64,000 nt of DNA from Nitrospirae bacterium YQR-1 (GCA_039908095.1 JAMOBJ010000007.1:1-64000); one strand, 5' to 3'. Shown: positions 1 to 8,864, numbered from the stretch's first letter. A program made the numbers and translations. The notes: generated from the letters alone by a model not told the origin.

Positions 1-15
1 CCACAGGCTCTACTA

Positions 16-924
16 CTAAATTTTTGGAGAAAATTTAGAAAAGAAAAAAAAGAAGGCTTGACATTTCAACATAGCAGCAGCGTCAATACTGTTACACAGG
101 ATTTCAACAATTATATATGCAAGGTTTGCCCGATTACCTTTGATTATGCTGTTTTTCTCAATCTCTCTAACTAAATCTATTCCATGTATGCACATCGCAT
201 CCTTAACTATAAATACTGCATCCGCCACAGCATGCTCTATGCTGAAGTCCTCCTTGCCATTATTTGAATTGTAACAGGTACTGAATTTATCTATAATATC
301 CGACATAGATTTAATGATTCTCGTTGCTTCACTGACATTTTTTATTAAAGATTCACGAGTCAGATCCTGATACATAAATATGTCATATATTTCCTGAACA
401 ATTGCCCCAACCGCTGTTAAAGGCTGTCTCCAGTGATGAGCGATATTGACCAAAATCTCATTCATTGCGCTTATGCGTGTATTTAGCAATACATTTCTGA
501 AATCTTCTTTTTTATGGTGTATTCTTTCACTAATCTCCAACAAAACAGCAAGTAACTTCTCAAACAACACCGGTTTAGTAATAAATTTATCCACACCCAG
601 GTTAATTAGTTCATACAACACCGGACTGTTATCGTAGGCTGTGGTTATAATTACAATTTGCTCAGGGTCAATTTCTTTGATTTTTCTTGTCAACCCGATG
701 CCGTCAAGCTCAGGCATCCTGACATCACTTATTACAATATCGTATTTACACGTATTATATAGCTTTATAGCCTCATTGCCGTTTTCCGCCACATCAACTA
801 CCTTAAAAAAACTCTTTAGAAAGGCTGCCGTCTCCTCTCTTATATCAACACTGTCCTCGGCATATAACACTGTAATTCCAGTAGAGTAATTTTTTAATTT
901 TTCTATTGTCACCATTTTATCCAT
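16..924 (-). CDS. Response regulator-histidine kinase fusion, truncated ATPase domain
   Basis: Residues about 16-130 form a receiver domain (LYAEDSV acidic pocket, phospho-acceptor in VISDVRMPELDG, conserved Lys in KPV). An H-box follows at about residues 155-175 (NIAHHWRQPL, phospho-His), and an N-box near residue 275 (ILCNSIDAA). The frame then enters a T-rich run coding five Phe and stops before any G1/G2 ATP-lid motif, so the HATPase domain is incomplete. The Shine-Dalgarno-like AGGGGAA sits about 8 bases before the ATG. A frameshift in the homopolymer (real or sequencing) or a true truncation would both explain the end; the window edge prevents checking. Family assignment is firm, function in signalling is unknown. 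Confidence 0.8.
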   Translation of the reverse strand: MDKMVTIEKLKNYSTGITVLYAEDSVDIREETAAFLKSFFKVVDVAENGNEAIKLYNTCKYDIVISDVRMPELDGIGLTRKIKEIDPEQIVIITTAYDNSPVLYELINLGVDKFITKPVLFEKLLAVLLEISERIHHKKEDFRNVLLNTRISAMNEILVNIAHHWRQPLTAVGAIVQEIYDIFMYQDLTRESLIKNVSEATRIIKSMSDIIDKFSTCYNSNNGKEDFSIEHAVADAVFIVKDAMCIHGIDLVREIEKNSIIKGNRANLAYIIVEILCNSIDAAAMLKCQAFFFFFSKFSPKI

Positions 925-1076
925 TTCGTTTTCCCCTCAATTGTCAATATACAAAAACAGTGCCAAATATTATATTGTGAAAACATTAGAAAAATAAGCA
1001 TTTATAGAGAGTTATGTTATTAATGGAAGGGGAAATCTGTACATTTTGTAAGGAGCATTAGTTTACATTTTGTAAT

Positions 1077-1182
1077 GCCAAGCTGCAGTCTATCGTCTAA
1101 TACCAAGTTGCAGTCAAAAGAGTAATAATGAGGCGTCGCTTTCTCCTTGCCGCCTGTGTTTACTTCTGACTGCAACTCGGTA
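1077..1182. repeat. Family A hairpin repeat, compact copy with preceding end fragment
   Basis: A complete copy at 1101-1182 begins TACCAAGTTGCAGTC and ends GACTGCAACTCGGTA, so the ends are inverted repeats. Directly before it (1077-1100) lies a loose left-end fragment CCAAGCTGCAGTC followed by TATCGTCTAA. The rest of the 925-1360 gap holds no convincing gene. Confidence 0.8.
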
Positions 1183-1360
1183 TAAGCTATAAAGATGGAG
1201 TTTCACAGGGACTACTGTCGATTCCCACATAAATATTTGACCTACATCTTTGAGCGGTTGCCTTATGCGAAAATGATTACAGAGTTCTGCTCCCACAATA
1301 TATCGATCGAAAAGCATTAGCACAAAAAATGCGGGAGGAGTTAACTAAACGCTTACTTTT

Positions 1361-1627
1361 CTATGGAAAGAACTTGTAAATCTCTCTTCTGTGTAGCACT
1401 CTTCTGAATTCCAGTTTGCCTAAAGCGATATACAAGCCAATGCGATAATCTCCAACCCGTATCTTATAAAATCCATCATATCCTCTCATTTTTGATATTC
1501 TGAAAAAAAGCGATTCGCGATTATCATTAGGTATTTCTTCAAACACAAGGGTCTCTATCTGTTTCTTATATGGCATAGGCAGGGAAGCAAGGTCTTTTAA
1601 GAACTGTTTCTTATACCTGAATTCCAT
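1361..1627 (-). CDS. RelE/ParE-family toxin
   Basis: An 88-residue basic protein of the RelE/ParE fold. The N-terminus FRYKKQFLKDL, the central KMRG...YKIRVGDYRIGLYI strand pair, and the C-terminal VLHRREIYKFF are the signature of this superfamily, whose members are mRNA interferases or gyrase poisons. Its start codon shares one base with the stop of the upstream 65-residue gene (TAATG), the standard antitoxin-toxin arrangement. Which target it has cannot be told from sequence; the HRREIY C-terminus resembles RelE-type ribosome-dependent members more than ParE. Family hairpin repeats flank the pair on both sides, consistent with a mobile or accessory locus. Confidence 0.88.
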   Translation of the reverse strand: MEFRYKKQFLKDLASLPMPYKKQIETLVFEEIPNDNRESLFFRISKMRGYDGFYKIRVGDYRIGLYIALGKLEFRRVLHRREIYKFFP

Positions 1628-1824
1628 TAACCGGACACTGACTGATAATATTCTTTTGCCTGTTCAGGACTAAGAGATTCCGTATCCTTGTCGTCAATCA
1701 TTAGATGGTAAAGTCCGTAGTCCTCTAAAATATCCTCAATCTTGCCAAATGTCTCAATGTCAATCTCAACTGCCAACCTGTTATTGTTCTCATCTACAAC
1801 ATATTTTTTTACTATTTCCAGCAT
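1627..1824 (-). CDS. Antitoxin partner of the RelE-type toxin
   Basis: A 65-residue acidic protein placed immediately upstream of the toxin and translationally coupled to it. The N-terminus (KKYVVDENNNRLAVEIDIETFGKIEDILEDYGL) resembles the DNA-binding/dimerisation part of Phd/RelB-type antitoxins, and the C-terminal SPEQAKEYYQS is the toxin-wrapping segment type. A good Shine-Dalgarno AAGGAGA lies about 8 bases before the ATG. The assignment rests on context plus the short similarity; autoregulation of the operon is inferred from family behaviour. Confidence 0.8.
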   Translation of the reverse strand: MLEIVKKYVVDENNNRLAVEIDIETFGKIEDILEDYGLYHLMIDDKDTESLSPEQAKEYYQSVSG

Positions 1825-1989
1825 TAAGTCGTTCTCCTTAAACCTTGAACTATTTATAGGTTGTTACTGTTAGCACTATAGCCTTTCATCTTCATTTCCC
1901 TTCTAAATAAAGTGGAACATAATTAAATGGTATCAGTCAAGTGGTTTTTTGCGTTGGAGTTGCAGCATTAGAAGCACCTTTCAGTCTTA

Positions 1990-2076
1990 TACCAAGTAGC
2001 AGTCAAGGAGCTAGGGGAGACGTCAAGGAGCTTTAGACGAAGCCAACAAAGTTAATCGAATGAATGCAACTTGGTA
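1990..2076. repeat. Family A hairpin repeat overlapping a gene 3' end
   Basis: The copy starts TACCAAGTAGCAGTC and ends GAATGCAACTTGGTA, flanked on both sides by TA (1988-1989, 2077-2078). The internal text GACGTCAAGGAGCTTTAGACGAAGCC is shared with the copy near 63.4 kb. Its right part is read through by the glycosyltransferase gene and supplies that gene's stop codon. Confidence 0.85.
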
Positions 2077-3398
2077 TAACTATCATTACAACGTAAGATA
2101 CCGGCGGCACAGTCTTTTATCAATTTCTGGAATCTGAGTCTGACCTCTGAATCTGAGTGGTTTTTAAGTGCGATTTCACGGGCTTTTTGAGAGAGAGTGT
2201 TTCTTAGTTCTGCGTTGTTTATCAGCTCTGTGAGGGCGTTTTTTATGTGTTGCACACCTTTTTGACTGACAACATATCCCCATTTTTCATCCCTTGCGTA
2301 CATAACCTGTGCAACAAACGGCGGGCCATAGACAAGTACCGGTGTACCGATTGCCAGATAAAACGGCACTTTCGTGGGCATCGAGAGCTTAATAAAATCC
2401 GTACTCTTTTTGTCAAAATTAACCGGTAGCAACAGTATGTCCGCCTCATTTAACACGGATAAAAAACCGTCCCCGACAACAGCGTCATGAATACTTACAG
2501 CTTCATGGTCTGTGAATAATTTTTTTATGGATTCCCTGAACAGATCAATTGGAGAGTATATGTGCAGGGAAATGCTATAGCCCTCATCAGAGAGCTCAAC
2601 TACCGCCTTGCAACAATCCTGTAAGCTTTGCAACTGAGCAAACGGCAAAATAGAACCGCCATAAACTACCCTTATATGCTCCTTTTCATTGATTTTAACC
2701 TTGAAATTTTTTGAAATCCCTGCAACATCCACTGTGCTTTGAAAATAATCAAAACTATTCCCAAAACGTTTCTCATAAACATCCGCCATTTCCTTACAAA
2801 TTGCCAGTCTGTGTGCGGATTTCGCTAAAAGTCTAATAAACCCTGCATTGTAGTTTCTCATGGGAATGTCTTTTAGTAAGCCGTCTCTGTACGTATCGGT
2901 AACTCCGTCATCCATAAAGTGCATTACTAATGGAATGTCAAACCTCTCTGTTATTTTAGTTACAAGCTCAATATAACCAAGGCCTCCTGATACGCTATAG
3001 AGCAAATCAGGTTTAAACACATTTATCCATTGCTCCAGTTTTAGGGAAAGCACCCCGCTCTCAGGCACATTAATCCTGTTTATTATCGCTCTCTTAACAG
3101 ATGAAATAACTCTTTGCCGCATTGTGGCTGCTTCAACAGTTTTCTCAGAGGTATTGACGTTTTTTGTTTTTCTCAGGATGTTAAAAGGAAATTTTCTTTT
3201 TAGTTCACTATCCGTCAGAAAATAATAGTTTGAACAAACATCATATGTTACAGGCACAGGGTCATTTGTGGCGGTTGCAATCCTCTCCTTGGGCCAGCCC
3301 TGAAATAATGTGTTTATAGTAACTCCGCAACCTGTCACCTTATTAAAAGCACACGATGAAACAACCAGCACTTTAGGATAATCTGTCATACTCATCAC
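2052..3398 (-). CDS. GT-B glycosyltransferase (group 1-like)
   Basis: A 448-residue protein with an N-terminal donor-fold start (YPKVLVVSSCAF...GCGVTINTLFQGW) and a C-terminal Rossmann half around residues 245-430 (IRVVYGGSILPF, ADILLLPVNFDKKS, TKVPFYLAIGTPVLVYG), the layout of GT4-like glycosyltransferases. It is the last gene of the minus-strand glycan operon and probably adds a sugar to a surface polysaccharide or glycoprotein; donor and acceptor are unknown. The last residues (SYTKLHSF plus D) and the stop are encoded by the inverted-repeat element at 1990-2076, so the native C-terminus has been replaced or extended. The first three Met codons are close together, so the exact start is uncertain by a few residues. 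Confidence 0.82.
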   Translation of the reverse strand: MMSMTDYPKVLVVSSCAFNKVTGCGVTINTLFQGWPKERIATATNDPVPVTYDVCSNYYFLTDSELKRKFPFNILRKTKNVNTSEKTVEAATMRQRVISSVKRAIINRINVPESGVLSLKLEQWINVFKPDLLYSVSGGLGYIELVTKITERFDIPLVMHFMDDGVTDTYRDGLLKDIPMRNYNAGFIRLLAKSAHRLAICKEMADVYEKRFGNSFDYFQSTVDVAGISKNFKVKINEKEHIRVVYGGSILPFAQLQSLQDCCKAVVELSDEGYSISLHIYSPIDLFRESIKKLFTDHEAVSIHDAVVGDGFLSVLNEADILLLPVNFDKKSTDFIKLSMPTKVPFYLAIGTPVLVYGPPFVAQVMYARDEKWGYVVSQKGVQHIKNALTELINNAELRNTLSQKAREIALKNHSDSEVRLRFQKLIKDCAAGILRCNDSYTKLHSFD

Positions 3399-3437
3399 TT
3401 AACATATTCCCTGATACTCACACACTGGTATTAACCG

Positions 3438-4499
3438 TCAAATTACCCTGCGTGTCATACCACCATGTAACTCTGATAAAATATCATAAATACCGTAGCG
3501 GTAATTCCAGTCGGGATAATCACTCTTAAACCTGCCGACATCACTAATCCACCAGATATGGTCGCCAATCCGGTTAGTGTCGGTGTAGGAATAAATCATT
3601 CTCTTGCCGGTAATCTCCTCGCACATACGTATAGCCTCTGTTATAGAGCAATTACTATGGCGGCCCCCTCCGGCATTATACACTTTTGCCGGTTGCGGGT
3701 TTTTATAAAAATGCCAAAACATATTTACTAAATCTAAGCTGTGAATGTTGTCCCTTACCTGTTTGCCTTTGTATCCCAGAATTTCATAATGCATGCCCTT
3801 AATTGCGCATCTCATAAGGTACGCCAGGAAACCATGAAGCATGGCTCCTGAGTGGTTAGGGCCGGTTAGGCAGCCGCCCCGAAAGCATACTGTGTTCATG
3901 CCAAAATACCTGCCATACTCCTGAACGGCAACGTCGGCGGCTATCTTTGACGCTCCAAAAAGACTATGCTTAGACTGGTCTATGCTCATGGTTTCATCAA
4001 TTCCAGCGTAATATGGATGAGTGCTCTGCAGTTCCCACCGTGTATCGGTCTCAATAAGAGGTAACGCATTGGGCAAATCGCCATATACCTTATTGGTTGA
4101 TGTAAAAATAAACACCGCCCCGGGGCACACCTTCCGTGTTGTTTCAAGCATTATCAAAGTTCCCAGAGCATTTATGCTGAAATCCGTATAAGGGTCCTTT
4201 GCAGCCCAATCGTGTGAGGGCTGGGCGGCTGCGTGAATTACCACTTTTATATCACTATTGTACTCTTTATAGATTTTCTCAATCGCCTCTTTGTTACGTA
4301 TGTCGGAGTCGTAATGTCTATAGTTCTTTATATCACTCTTTAGTTTTTCAAGATTCCACTTTGTAGAAGCTTCTTTACCAAAAAAAACACTTCTCATATC
4401 ATTATCAATGCCGGCAACATGGAAGCCCTCTTTTGAAAAAAACCTTACGCTTTCAGAACCTATGAGCCCTGCTGAACCTGTAACCAGACAAACATCCAT
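3438..4499 (-). CDS. NAD-dependent nucleotide-sugar epimerase (extended SDR)
   Basis: A 353-residue extended short-chain dehydrogenase with the NAD motif GSAGLIG at residues 8-14 and an N-terminal Rossmann fold, followed by a sugar-nucleotide domain ([32 protein letters not shown]). The overall text resembles CDP-paratose/tyvelose 2-epimerase-like proteins found in surface-sugar clusters. In place of the canonical YxxxK catalytic pair it has FGASK, with Phe at the Tyr position; I recall related sequences with the same substitution, so it may be a subfamily trait. It sits between a radical SAM gene and a glycosyltransferase in the same orientation, supporting a role in making or modifying an activated sugar. 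Confidence 0.8.
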   Translation of the reverse strand: MDVCLVTGSAGLIGSESVRFFSKEGFHVAGIDNDMRSVFFGKEASTKWNLEKLKSDIKNYRHYDSDIRNKEAIEKIYKEYNSDIKVVIHAAAQPSHDWAAKDPYTDFSINALGTLIMLETTRKVCPGAVFIFTSTNKVYGDLPNALPLIETDTRWELQSTHPYYAGIDETMSIDQSKHSLFGASKIAADVAVQEYGRYFGMNTVCFRGGCLTGPNHSGAMLHGFLAYLMRCAIKGMHYEILGYKGKQVRDNIHSLDLVNMFWHFYKNPQPAKVYNAGGGRHSNCSITEAIRMCEEITGKRMIYSYTDTNRIGDHIWWISDVGRFKSDYPDWNYRYGIYDILSELHGGMTRRVI

Positions 4500-4546
4500 T
4501 TTAATGTCCCATTGTTTCCTTAATCATAACAGTGGCATGAAAACCA

Positions 4547-5551
4547 CTAAACCTGATGGCCTCTGATGTGGTCGCAACCGTTACAAGCGGGGATTTCAGC
4601 GGCACGGCCGATTTCGTGCAAATACCTTGCATCTCTGAGAGCATCACCATCCCAGATTTCCTTAAGTGTGGCGCCGGTGTTTAAGTCACCAATTACAAGC
4701 CTTTTCCCTGCATCCCTGCAGCAGGCTGTGACAAGGCCGTTTACATTAATCGTCATCCTTTGCCACAATGAAGGGCATGCAAATGCCGGATTTGCCGACT
4801 TCCGTTTAATATATCTGTCGGTCTCATCAAGGCCGTCCTGGTTTCTATAATCTGTGTAGCTGACCACATCAACATCGCCGCCCCAAAATGATACAAAAGA
4901 GTCCTTCTCCTGTGCGTTTTCCTTCATATACACCATGCCGACCCTTATCTGAGGAGATGCGGAGTCCAACTGCCTTTTTAAAGCTGCAAAACGCCTGATA
5001 TTATTAACCGTAGTTTCAAAGTCTGCACCCTTTCTGATCTTTTCATATAGTTCTTTGGTTATTGAATCGAAAGAAAACACTATCGTATCAAGCCCGTAAA
5101 ATATCAGTTGTTTTGATAACTCCTCAGTCAGCAGAGTTCCGTTTGTGTGAAGCATAATATCTATAATACCTGAGTCTTTGGCATATTTTACCATAAGCGG
5201 TAAATCCTTATTCATGAGTGACTCACCGAAGTTATTAAGGTTAACGGCACACAATCCCAGTGTGGCACCACTGTCTATAATTTTTTTAAAAAAGTCCAGG
5301 CTCATATGCTTGCTTTCCCACTGTCCCATTTTTACTCTGTGGGTGCGCGGGCACATAGGGCACTTCAGATTACAATAGGACGTTACCTCGATGTCAAGAT
5401 GTAACGGGAAAGGAGTTATGATATGTGCTGCAGCGGTTTTTTCCCAGAGTTCTCTGTATTTCTCATACTCTTTGGTTCTTTTTACTTCATTACTGTTTTT
5501 AATTATATGAAAATTAGCGGGCAGTGGTGGATCGCAAAATTCCTTTCTCAT
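4547..5551 (-). CDS. Radical SAM protein with SPASM-like C-terminus
   Basis: A 334-residue protein with the radical SAM cluster motif CNLKCPMC (Cys 60, 64, 67) that binds a 4Fe-4S cluster and S-adenosylmethionine. The C-terminal part has further cysteines (FACPSLW, TACCRD, PACNGC) and the phrase GDLNTGATLKEIWDGD, typical of SPASM/twitch extensions holding auxiliary clusters. Such enzymes are common in polysaccharide clusters, where they are thought to modify sugars or peptides, but the substrate here is unknown. It lies 64 bases after the cytidylyltransferase-like gene and 47 bases before the epimerase, so it is probably co-transcribed with both. Confidence 0.85.
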   Translation of the reverse strand: MRKEFCDPPLPANFHIIKNSNEVKRTKEYEKYRELWEKTAAAHIITPFPLHLDIEVTSYCNLKCPMCPRTHRVKMGQWESKHMSLDFFKKIIDSGATLGLCAVNLNNFGESLMNKDLPLMVKYAKDSGIIDIMLHTNGTLLTEELSKQLIFYGLDTIVFSFDSITKELYEKIRKGADFETTVNNIRRFAALKRQLDSASPQIRVGMVYMKENAQEKDSFVSFWGGDVDVVSYTDYRNQDGLDETDRYIKRKSANPAFACPSLWQRMTINVNGLVTACCRDAGKRLVIGDLNTGATLKEIWDGDALRDARYLHEIGRAAEIPACNGCDHIRGHQV

Positions 5552-5615
5552 GTTTTCACCATTTCCCTATTACTGACTGATTATAGTGCATTAAGGTTCA
5601 GGCAGCCGGTGCAGG

Positions 5616-6311
5616 TTACTCACCGTCTCCGGCCCTGTGCTCTATGTATGACATCAGCAGCTTGCCCATATCATCGTACAAGTCAATCTGTCCTTTAACA
5701 TCTCGAACAGGGATTATGCCAAGTTTTTGGCCGATTATTGAGGCGTCATTTATAAATCTCTCATAAGTGACACACACAAGGCCCAGCACTTCTCTGTAAA
5801 GAGGGTTTTTGTTTTTTCTTCCTGTAAAAAGATTTCCCTCATAAACCCGCTTAATATTACCATTTTGATCAAACTGCCAAAAGTTGCTCTTCTCTTCAAT
5901 GACTGTAAAGACACTGTCAAGCTGTTGCACATACATGGTCTCAACCATTTCATCAATTAGCTTTGCCTCTCTGTAGGGGTGTGAAACCTCCATAAAGACG
6001 ACGATTTCAGTTGTAACATTACAGTCTGCCCTTAATTTATCCAGAAAAAACTTAAGTACCTGAGGTAAGGTAACATCCGGGGCACTAAAGTTACCCGGAC
6101 GCAAAAAAGGCACCTGAGCTCCGAAGCTCCTTGCCGACTCAGCAAGCTCCTCACTGTCGGTGGCTACAAAAACCCCCTCTATGTGTTTTGACTTAAGGGC
6201 CGTGGCAATAGTATTGTCAAGGATATTCCTGCCGCCGATTTTTATTACCTCACCGTTACTACTGTAAACATCATTTTTTCTTACCGGGATTAAGGCTATG
6301 CACTTATACAT
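5616..6311 (-). CDS. Degenerate CMP-sugar cytidylyltransferase-like protein
   Basis: A 231-residue homologue of acylneuraminate cytidylyltransferase. It shares with the upstream NeuA the DNTIATALKS, VFVATDSEELAESARSFGAQVPFLRP and VTEIVVFMEVSHPYR segments. The nucleotide-binding loop that reads IPARGGSKG in NeuA is here IPVRKNDVYSSNG, lacking the Gly-Ser-Lys. It could use another nucleotide or sugar, or be catalytically poor. The start is taken at 6311 (MYKCIALIPV): it overlaps the NeuA stop by 8 bases and removes an upstream extension that lies inside NeuA. The paired arrangement suggests a paralogue derived by duplication. Confidence 0.75.
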   Translation of the reverse strand: MYKCIALIPVRKNDVYSSNGEVIKIGGRNILDNTIATALKSKHIEGVFVATDSEELAESARSFGAQVPFLRPGNFSAPDVTLPQVLKFFLDKLRADCNVTTEIVVFMEVSHPYREAKLIDEMVETMYVQQLDSVFTVIEEKSNFWQFDQNGNIKRVYEGNLFTGRKNKNPLYREVLGLVCVTYERFINDASIIGQKLGIIPVRDVKGQIDLYDDMGKLLMSYIEHRAGDGE

Positions 6312-7029
6312 TTTGCATCTCCTTGTAGCTATATTTTTCTTCCGACAAAAACCTCTCCCAGATTGTGTTTGCAATAAACAGATCAAGTTCCGTATGAATA
6401 TCTACAAAACTACCCAAAGTATGATGTGGTATTATTTTTACATTTTCCCCAATCCGTTTCCCCGACATAATTACAGCCGTCCTTGTGGCACATGCCACAC
6501 CGGTGTCTTCTCTGTAAACATGCTCTTTAATCTGTCTTGGCGTATGTCCTCTTTCATCCAACCGGACGTACCTGCCGTCAACCTTCTTCCAATAGTTCTT
6601 GTGCTCGGGATATGCGGCAAACACGGTATCAAGAGTTTCATCGGCAATAAGAGCTTTTACGCAATCATTTATAATAGTGCTATTGCGGAAGGGGTCGGTT
6701 GCCTGAAGGTAAAGTACAATATCATATGTCACTTTTTCCGCAGTTATAAACCAATTAAGTGCATGTATCAAAACATCCTCAGCCGGACTCATATCCTCTG
6801 CAAGCACAGGTGGCCTCAGAAACGGAACATCCGCTCCGTATTTTATCGATGCCTCCCTGATATGTTCACAATCGGTACTGACAACAACTCTTTCCACCAG
6901 AGGGCAGTTTTTAGCATCCTCCACAGTCCACGCTATAAGCGGTTTATTACCCAGATTCAAGAGATGCTTTCGTGGAAGCCCCTTTGAGCCGCCCCGTGCC
7001 GGTATTATTGCCACAACTTTTGAGGACAT
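6304..7029 (-). CDS. neuA: CMP-nonulosonate cytidylyltransferase (NeuA/PseF/LegF type)
   Basis: A 241-residue acylneuraminate cytidylyltransferase, which activates a nonulosonic acid with CTP. The N-terminal loop IIPARGGSKGLPRKH is the CTP-binding signature; PLIAWTVEDA, VVVSTDCEHI, ADVPFLRP, YLQATDPFR and the acidic DTVFAA segment follow in the family order. Length matches the short cytidylyltransferase form without a C-terminal esterase domain. The gene lies two bases after the GT2 stop and one gene from NeuB, so the cluster condenses and activates the same sugar. Whether the sugar is neuraminic, legionaminic or pseudaminic acid is not decided by sequence alone. Confidence 0.88.
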   Translation of the reverse strand: MSSKVVAIIPARGGSKGLPRKHLLNLGNKPLIAWTVEDAKNCPLVERVVVSTDCEHIREASIKYGADVPFLRPPVLAEDMSPAEDVLIHALNWFITAEKVTYDIVLYLQATDPFRNSTIINDCVKALIADETLDTVFAAYPEHKNYWKKVDGRYVRLDERGHTPRQIKEHVYREDTGVACATRTAVIMSGKRIGENVKIIPHHTLGSFVDIHTELDLFIANTIWERFLSEEKYSYKEMQNV

Positions 7030-7031
7030 TT

Positions 7032-7706
7032 TCAGGTTATACCGTCTTGTTTTAGTAGTTCTATTACCTTTACGACCCTGTCAGCCCGTTTTTCGTCACG
7101 TCCCTGGTGAATTCCGTGGAAGTGATAGACACTTGCATTAGGCTCATACATTATATAGTATCCCTGGTTTATCACCTGCTTTGCCCATGCCTGATCTTCC
7201 AGACTTGGCAGTGTCTCATCAAAACGGAGATTTTCCCAAATATCTCTTTTTATCATAGAGTTAGCATTGTGGAAAAAATAATCCTTTTTTTGAATCTTTT
7301 TTTCTTTACCGAATACTGTCCATAAGTCACGCTTGTCAAAGGGATCGCTGTCAGGAAGTGGCTCCTGCATTCCATAGACGCAGGCAATGTTGGGCTCTGC
7401 AAAGCACACCAGCATACGTTGCAGCCACTTGTCATTAAGGGGGATGCAGTGAGCCGATAGAATGGCCGCATAACGGCCGCTTGAGTTGGAAATTCCGGCA
7501 TTTAAGGATTTTCCCGGAAAATACCGTCCCTCCACCCTGAGAAGCTTTACGTCAAACTGATTAACTATTTCAATGGTGTTGTCGGTTGAGCCGGAGTCCA
7601 CGACTATTATCTCGAAATCCTCGCAGTCCTGGTTTTGAAGCGCCACAAGACAGCGCCGTATCCACTGTCCCTCGTTGTATGTTCTGACAATTACCGATGC
7701 AATCAT
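7032..7706 (-). CDS. GT2-family glycosyltransferase
   Basis: A 224-residue GT-A fold enzyme starting SVIVRTYNEGQWIRRCL, with the UDP-binding IIVVDSGSTDNT at about residues 34-45 and the acceptor-side acidic pair in LEDQAWAK near residue 168. The usual DxD metal site is replaced by SAHC in AILSAHCIPL, seen in some relatives. It overlaps the NeuB stop by 4 bases and precedes NeuA by 2 bases, so it belongs to the nonulosonate operon. It probably transfers a sugar of the same glycan; specificity is unknown. Confidence 0.85.
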   Translation of the reverse strand: MIASVIVRTYNEGQWIRRCLVALQNQDCEDFEIIVVDSGSTDNTIEIVNQFDVKLLRVEGRYFPGKSLNAGISNSSGRYAAILSAHCIPLNDKWLQRMLVCFAEPNIACVYGMQEPLPDSDPFDKRDLWTVFGKEKKIQKKDYFFHNANSMIKRDIWENLRFDETLPSLEDQAWAKQVINQGYYIMYEPNASVYHFHGIHQGRDEKRADRVVKVIELLKQDGIT

Positions 7707-8725
7707 AGGTTTACAACTCCAAAAGTTATCGGATCATCCTCTTTAAGGTCATACAGGGTTTCAACGCCGATTAGTTTTTCAAAAAATCGCGGTGTAAGTC
7801 CTTTTAAGGGAGCTTTCACGGCAAGCATTTCCTTTTGCAGCTTTGTTCCGCATTTTATATCACAGGCGGCATAGATAGAATACCTGCGGTTGTCAAACAT
7901 GTGTATCTCACAGGGTTGAAGCTGTTTGTCAGCAGGCTTTAACAGAGATGATTTAACCAGATTGACACTTCTCACACATTGGATCAACTGTGTGGGGTCA
8001 AGGCTCATATGATGGTCAAACCCTTTCATGTTTTTATCAAGAGTTATATGCTTTTCGATGACCTCAGCGCCCAATGCCACGGCAACCGGAGCAAACATAA
8101 ATCCGTCCTCGTGGTCGGAGTAGCCTACCCTGCAGCCGTAGTGCTTTAACCACTGTATCATATTGAGGTTAACATCATCTGAGTTGACAGGGTAGCTGGA
8201 GACACAGTACAGCAGGGTCAACTCCACATCCTTTAAGGTGTTAATCAACCTTTCCACCTCATTGCGGCTGCACATCCCCACTGAAACTATCACAGGTTTA
8301 CCGCGTAGGTTAAGTTCTTTCAGCAGGGGAATGTCAGTGTTGTTATGTGAGGCGATCTTAAAGGCGTCTAAATCGAGGTCATCAAGAAATTCAAGCGAGG
8401 GAATGTCAAATGGAGTTACTATGAAATCAATCTTATCCCTGCAGTAGTTTCTTAGCTCGGTATATACCTCTTTGGATAACTCAAGGCTCTGTCGAACTTC
8501 TCTTACAGTAGTGCCAAGAGCGGGAAACCGGTCAAATGGTTGATTTAGAATAGAATTTATAAACATCCTGTTGACATCTCTTTTTTGAAATTTTACAGCA
8601 CTGGCCTTAGCAGTTATTGAAATATCAATGAGATTTTTAGCCAGGAAAAAATCTCCGTTATGGTTTAAACCTATTTCTGAGATAAAATATACAGAATCTT
8701 TGCTGACTCTAAGCACGTTACCCAT
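7703..8725 (-). CDS. neuB: N-acetylneuraminate synthase-family enzyme (NeuB type)
   Basis: A 340-residue NeuB-family synthase, which condenses phosphoenolpyruvate with an N-acetylated hexose to a nine-carbon nonulosonic acid. The TIM-barrel start reads SEIGLNHNGD (residues 16-25), followed by VKFQKRD, YVTPFD-like VTPFDIPSLEFL, KIASHN, VSVGM and GYSDHEDG, and EKHITLDKNMKGFDHHMSLDP. Residues about 280-340 form the C-terminal SAF/antifreeze-like domain. It opens the minus-strand operon. No UDP-GlcNAc hydrolysing epimerase (NeuC) is in the window, so the precursor pathway must lie elsewhere. Neu, Leg and Pse synthases are not separable by eye. Confidence 0.88.
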   Translation of the reverse strand: MGNVLRVSKDSVYFISEIGLNHNGDFFLAKNLIDISITAKASAVKFQKRDVNRMFINSILNQPFDRFPALGTTVREVRQSLELSKEVYTELRNYCRDKIDFIVTPFDIPSLEFLDDLDLDAFKIASHNNTDIPLLKELNLRGKPVIVSVGMCSRNEVERLINTLKDVELTLLYCVSSYPVNSDDVNLNMIQWLKHYGCRVGYSDHEDGFMFAPVAVALGAEVIEKHITLDKNMKGFDHHMSLDPTQLIQCVRSVNLVKSSLLKPADKQLQPCEIHMFDNRRYSIYAACDIKCGTKLQKEMLAVKAPLKGLTPRFFEKLIGVETLYDLKEDDPITFGVVNL

Positions 8726-8813
8726 ATGCCTTATGCTAACATTTTATTAATTTTTTAGTCAATGTGCTGCTGGAGGTGTGTGTAGCGGCAAATGCAACGC
8801 AAACGATAGTTAA

Positions 8814-8830
8814 ACATGCCCAGGGCATGT
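8814..8830. promoter_or_regulatory. 17-bp dyad upstream of the glycan operon
   Basis: A perfect inverted repeat ACATGCCC-A-GGGCATGT lies 84 bases upstream of the neuB start and after the small hypothetical gene. No T-run follows, so it looks more like an operator than a terminator; either role is inference. Confidence 0.35.
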
Positions 8831-8864
8831 AAAATAAGGGTACTTAACCAACCAGTGATTATAA

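Noticed and set aside
1114..1323. A 69-codon open frame on the minus strand between the kinase and the toxin
   Set aside because: Its last third is a family A repeat, it has no ribosome site and resembles no family I know; not supported as a gene.
6298..6987. A 229-codon plus-strand frame
   Set aside because: Antisense to neuA, whose motifs are clear; composition is that of a shadow frame.
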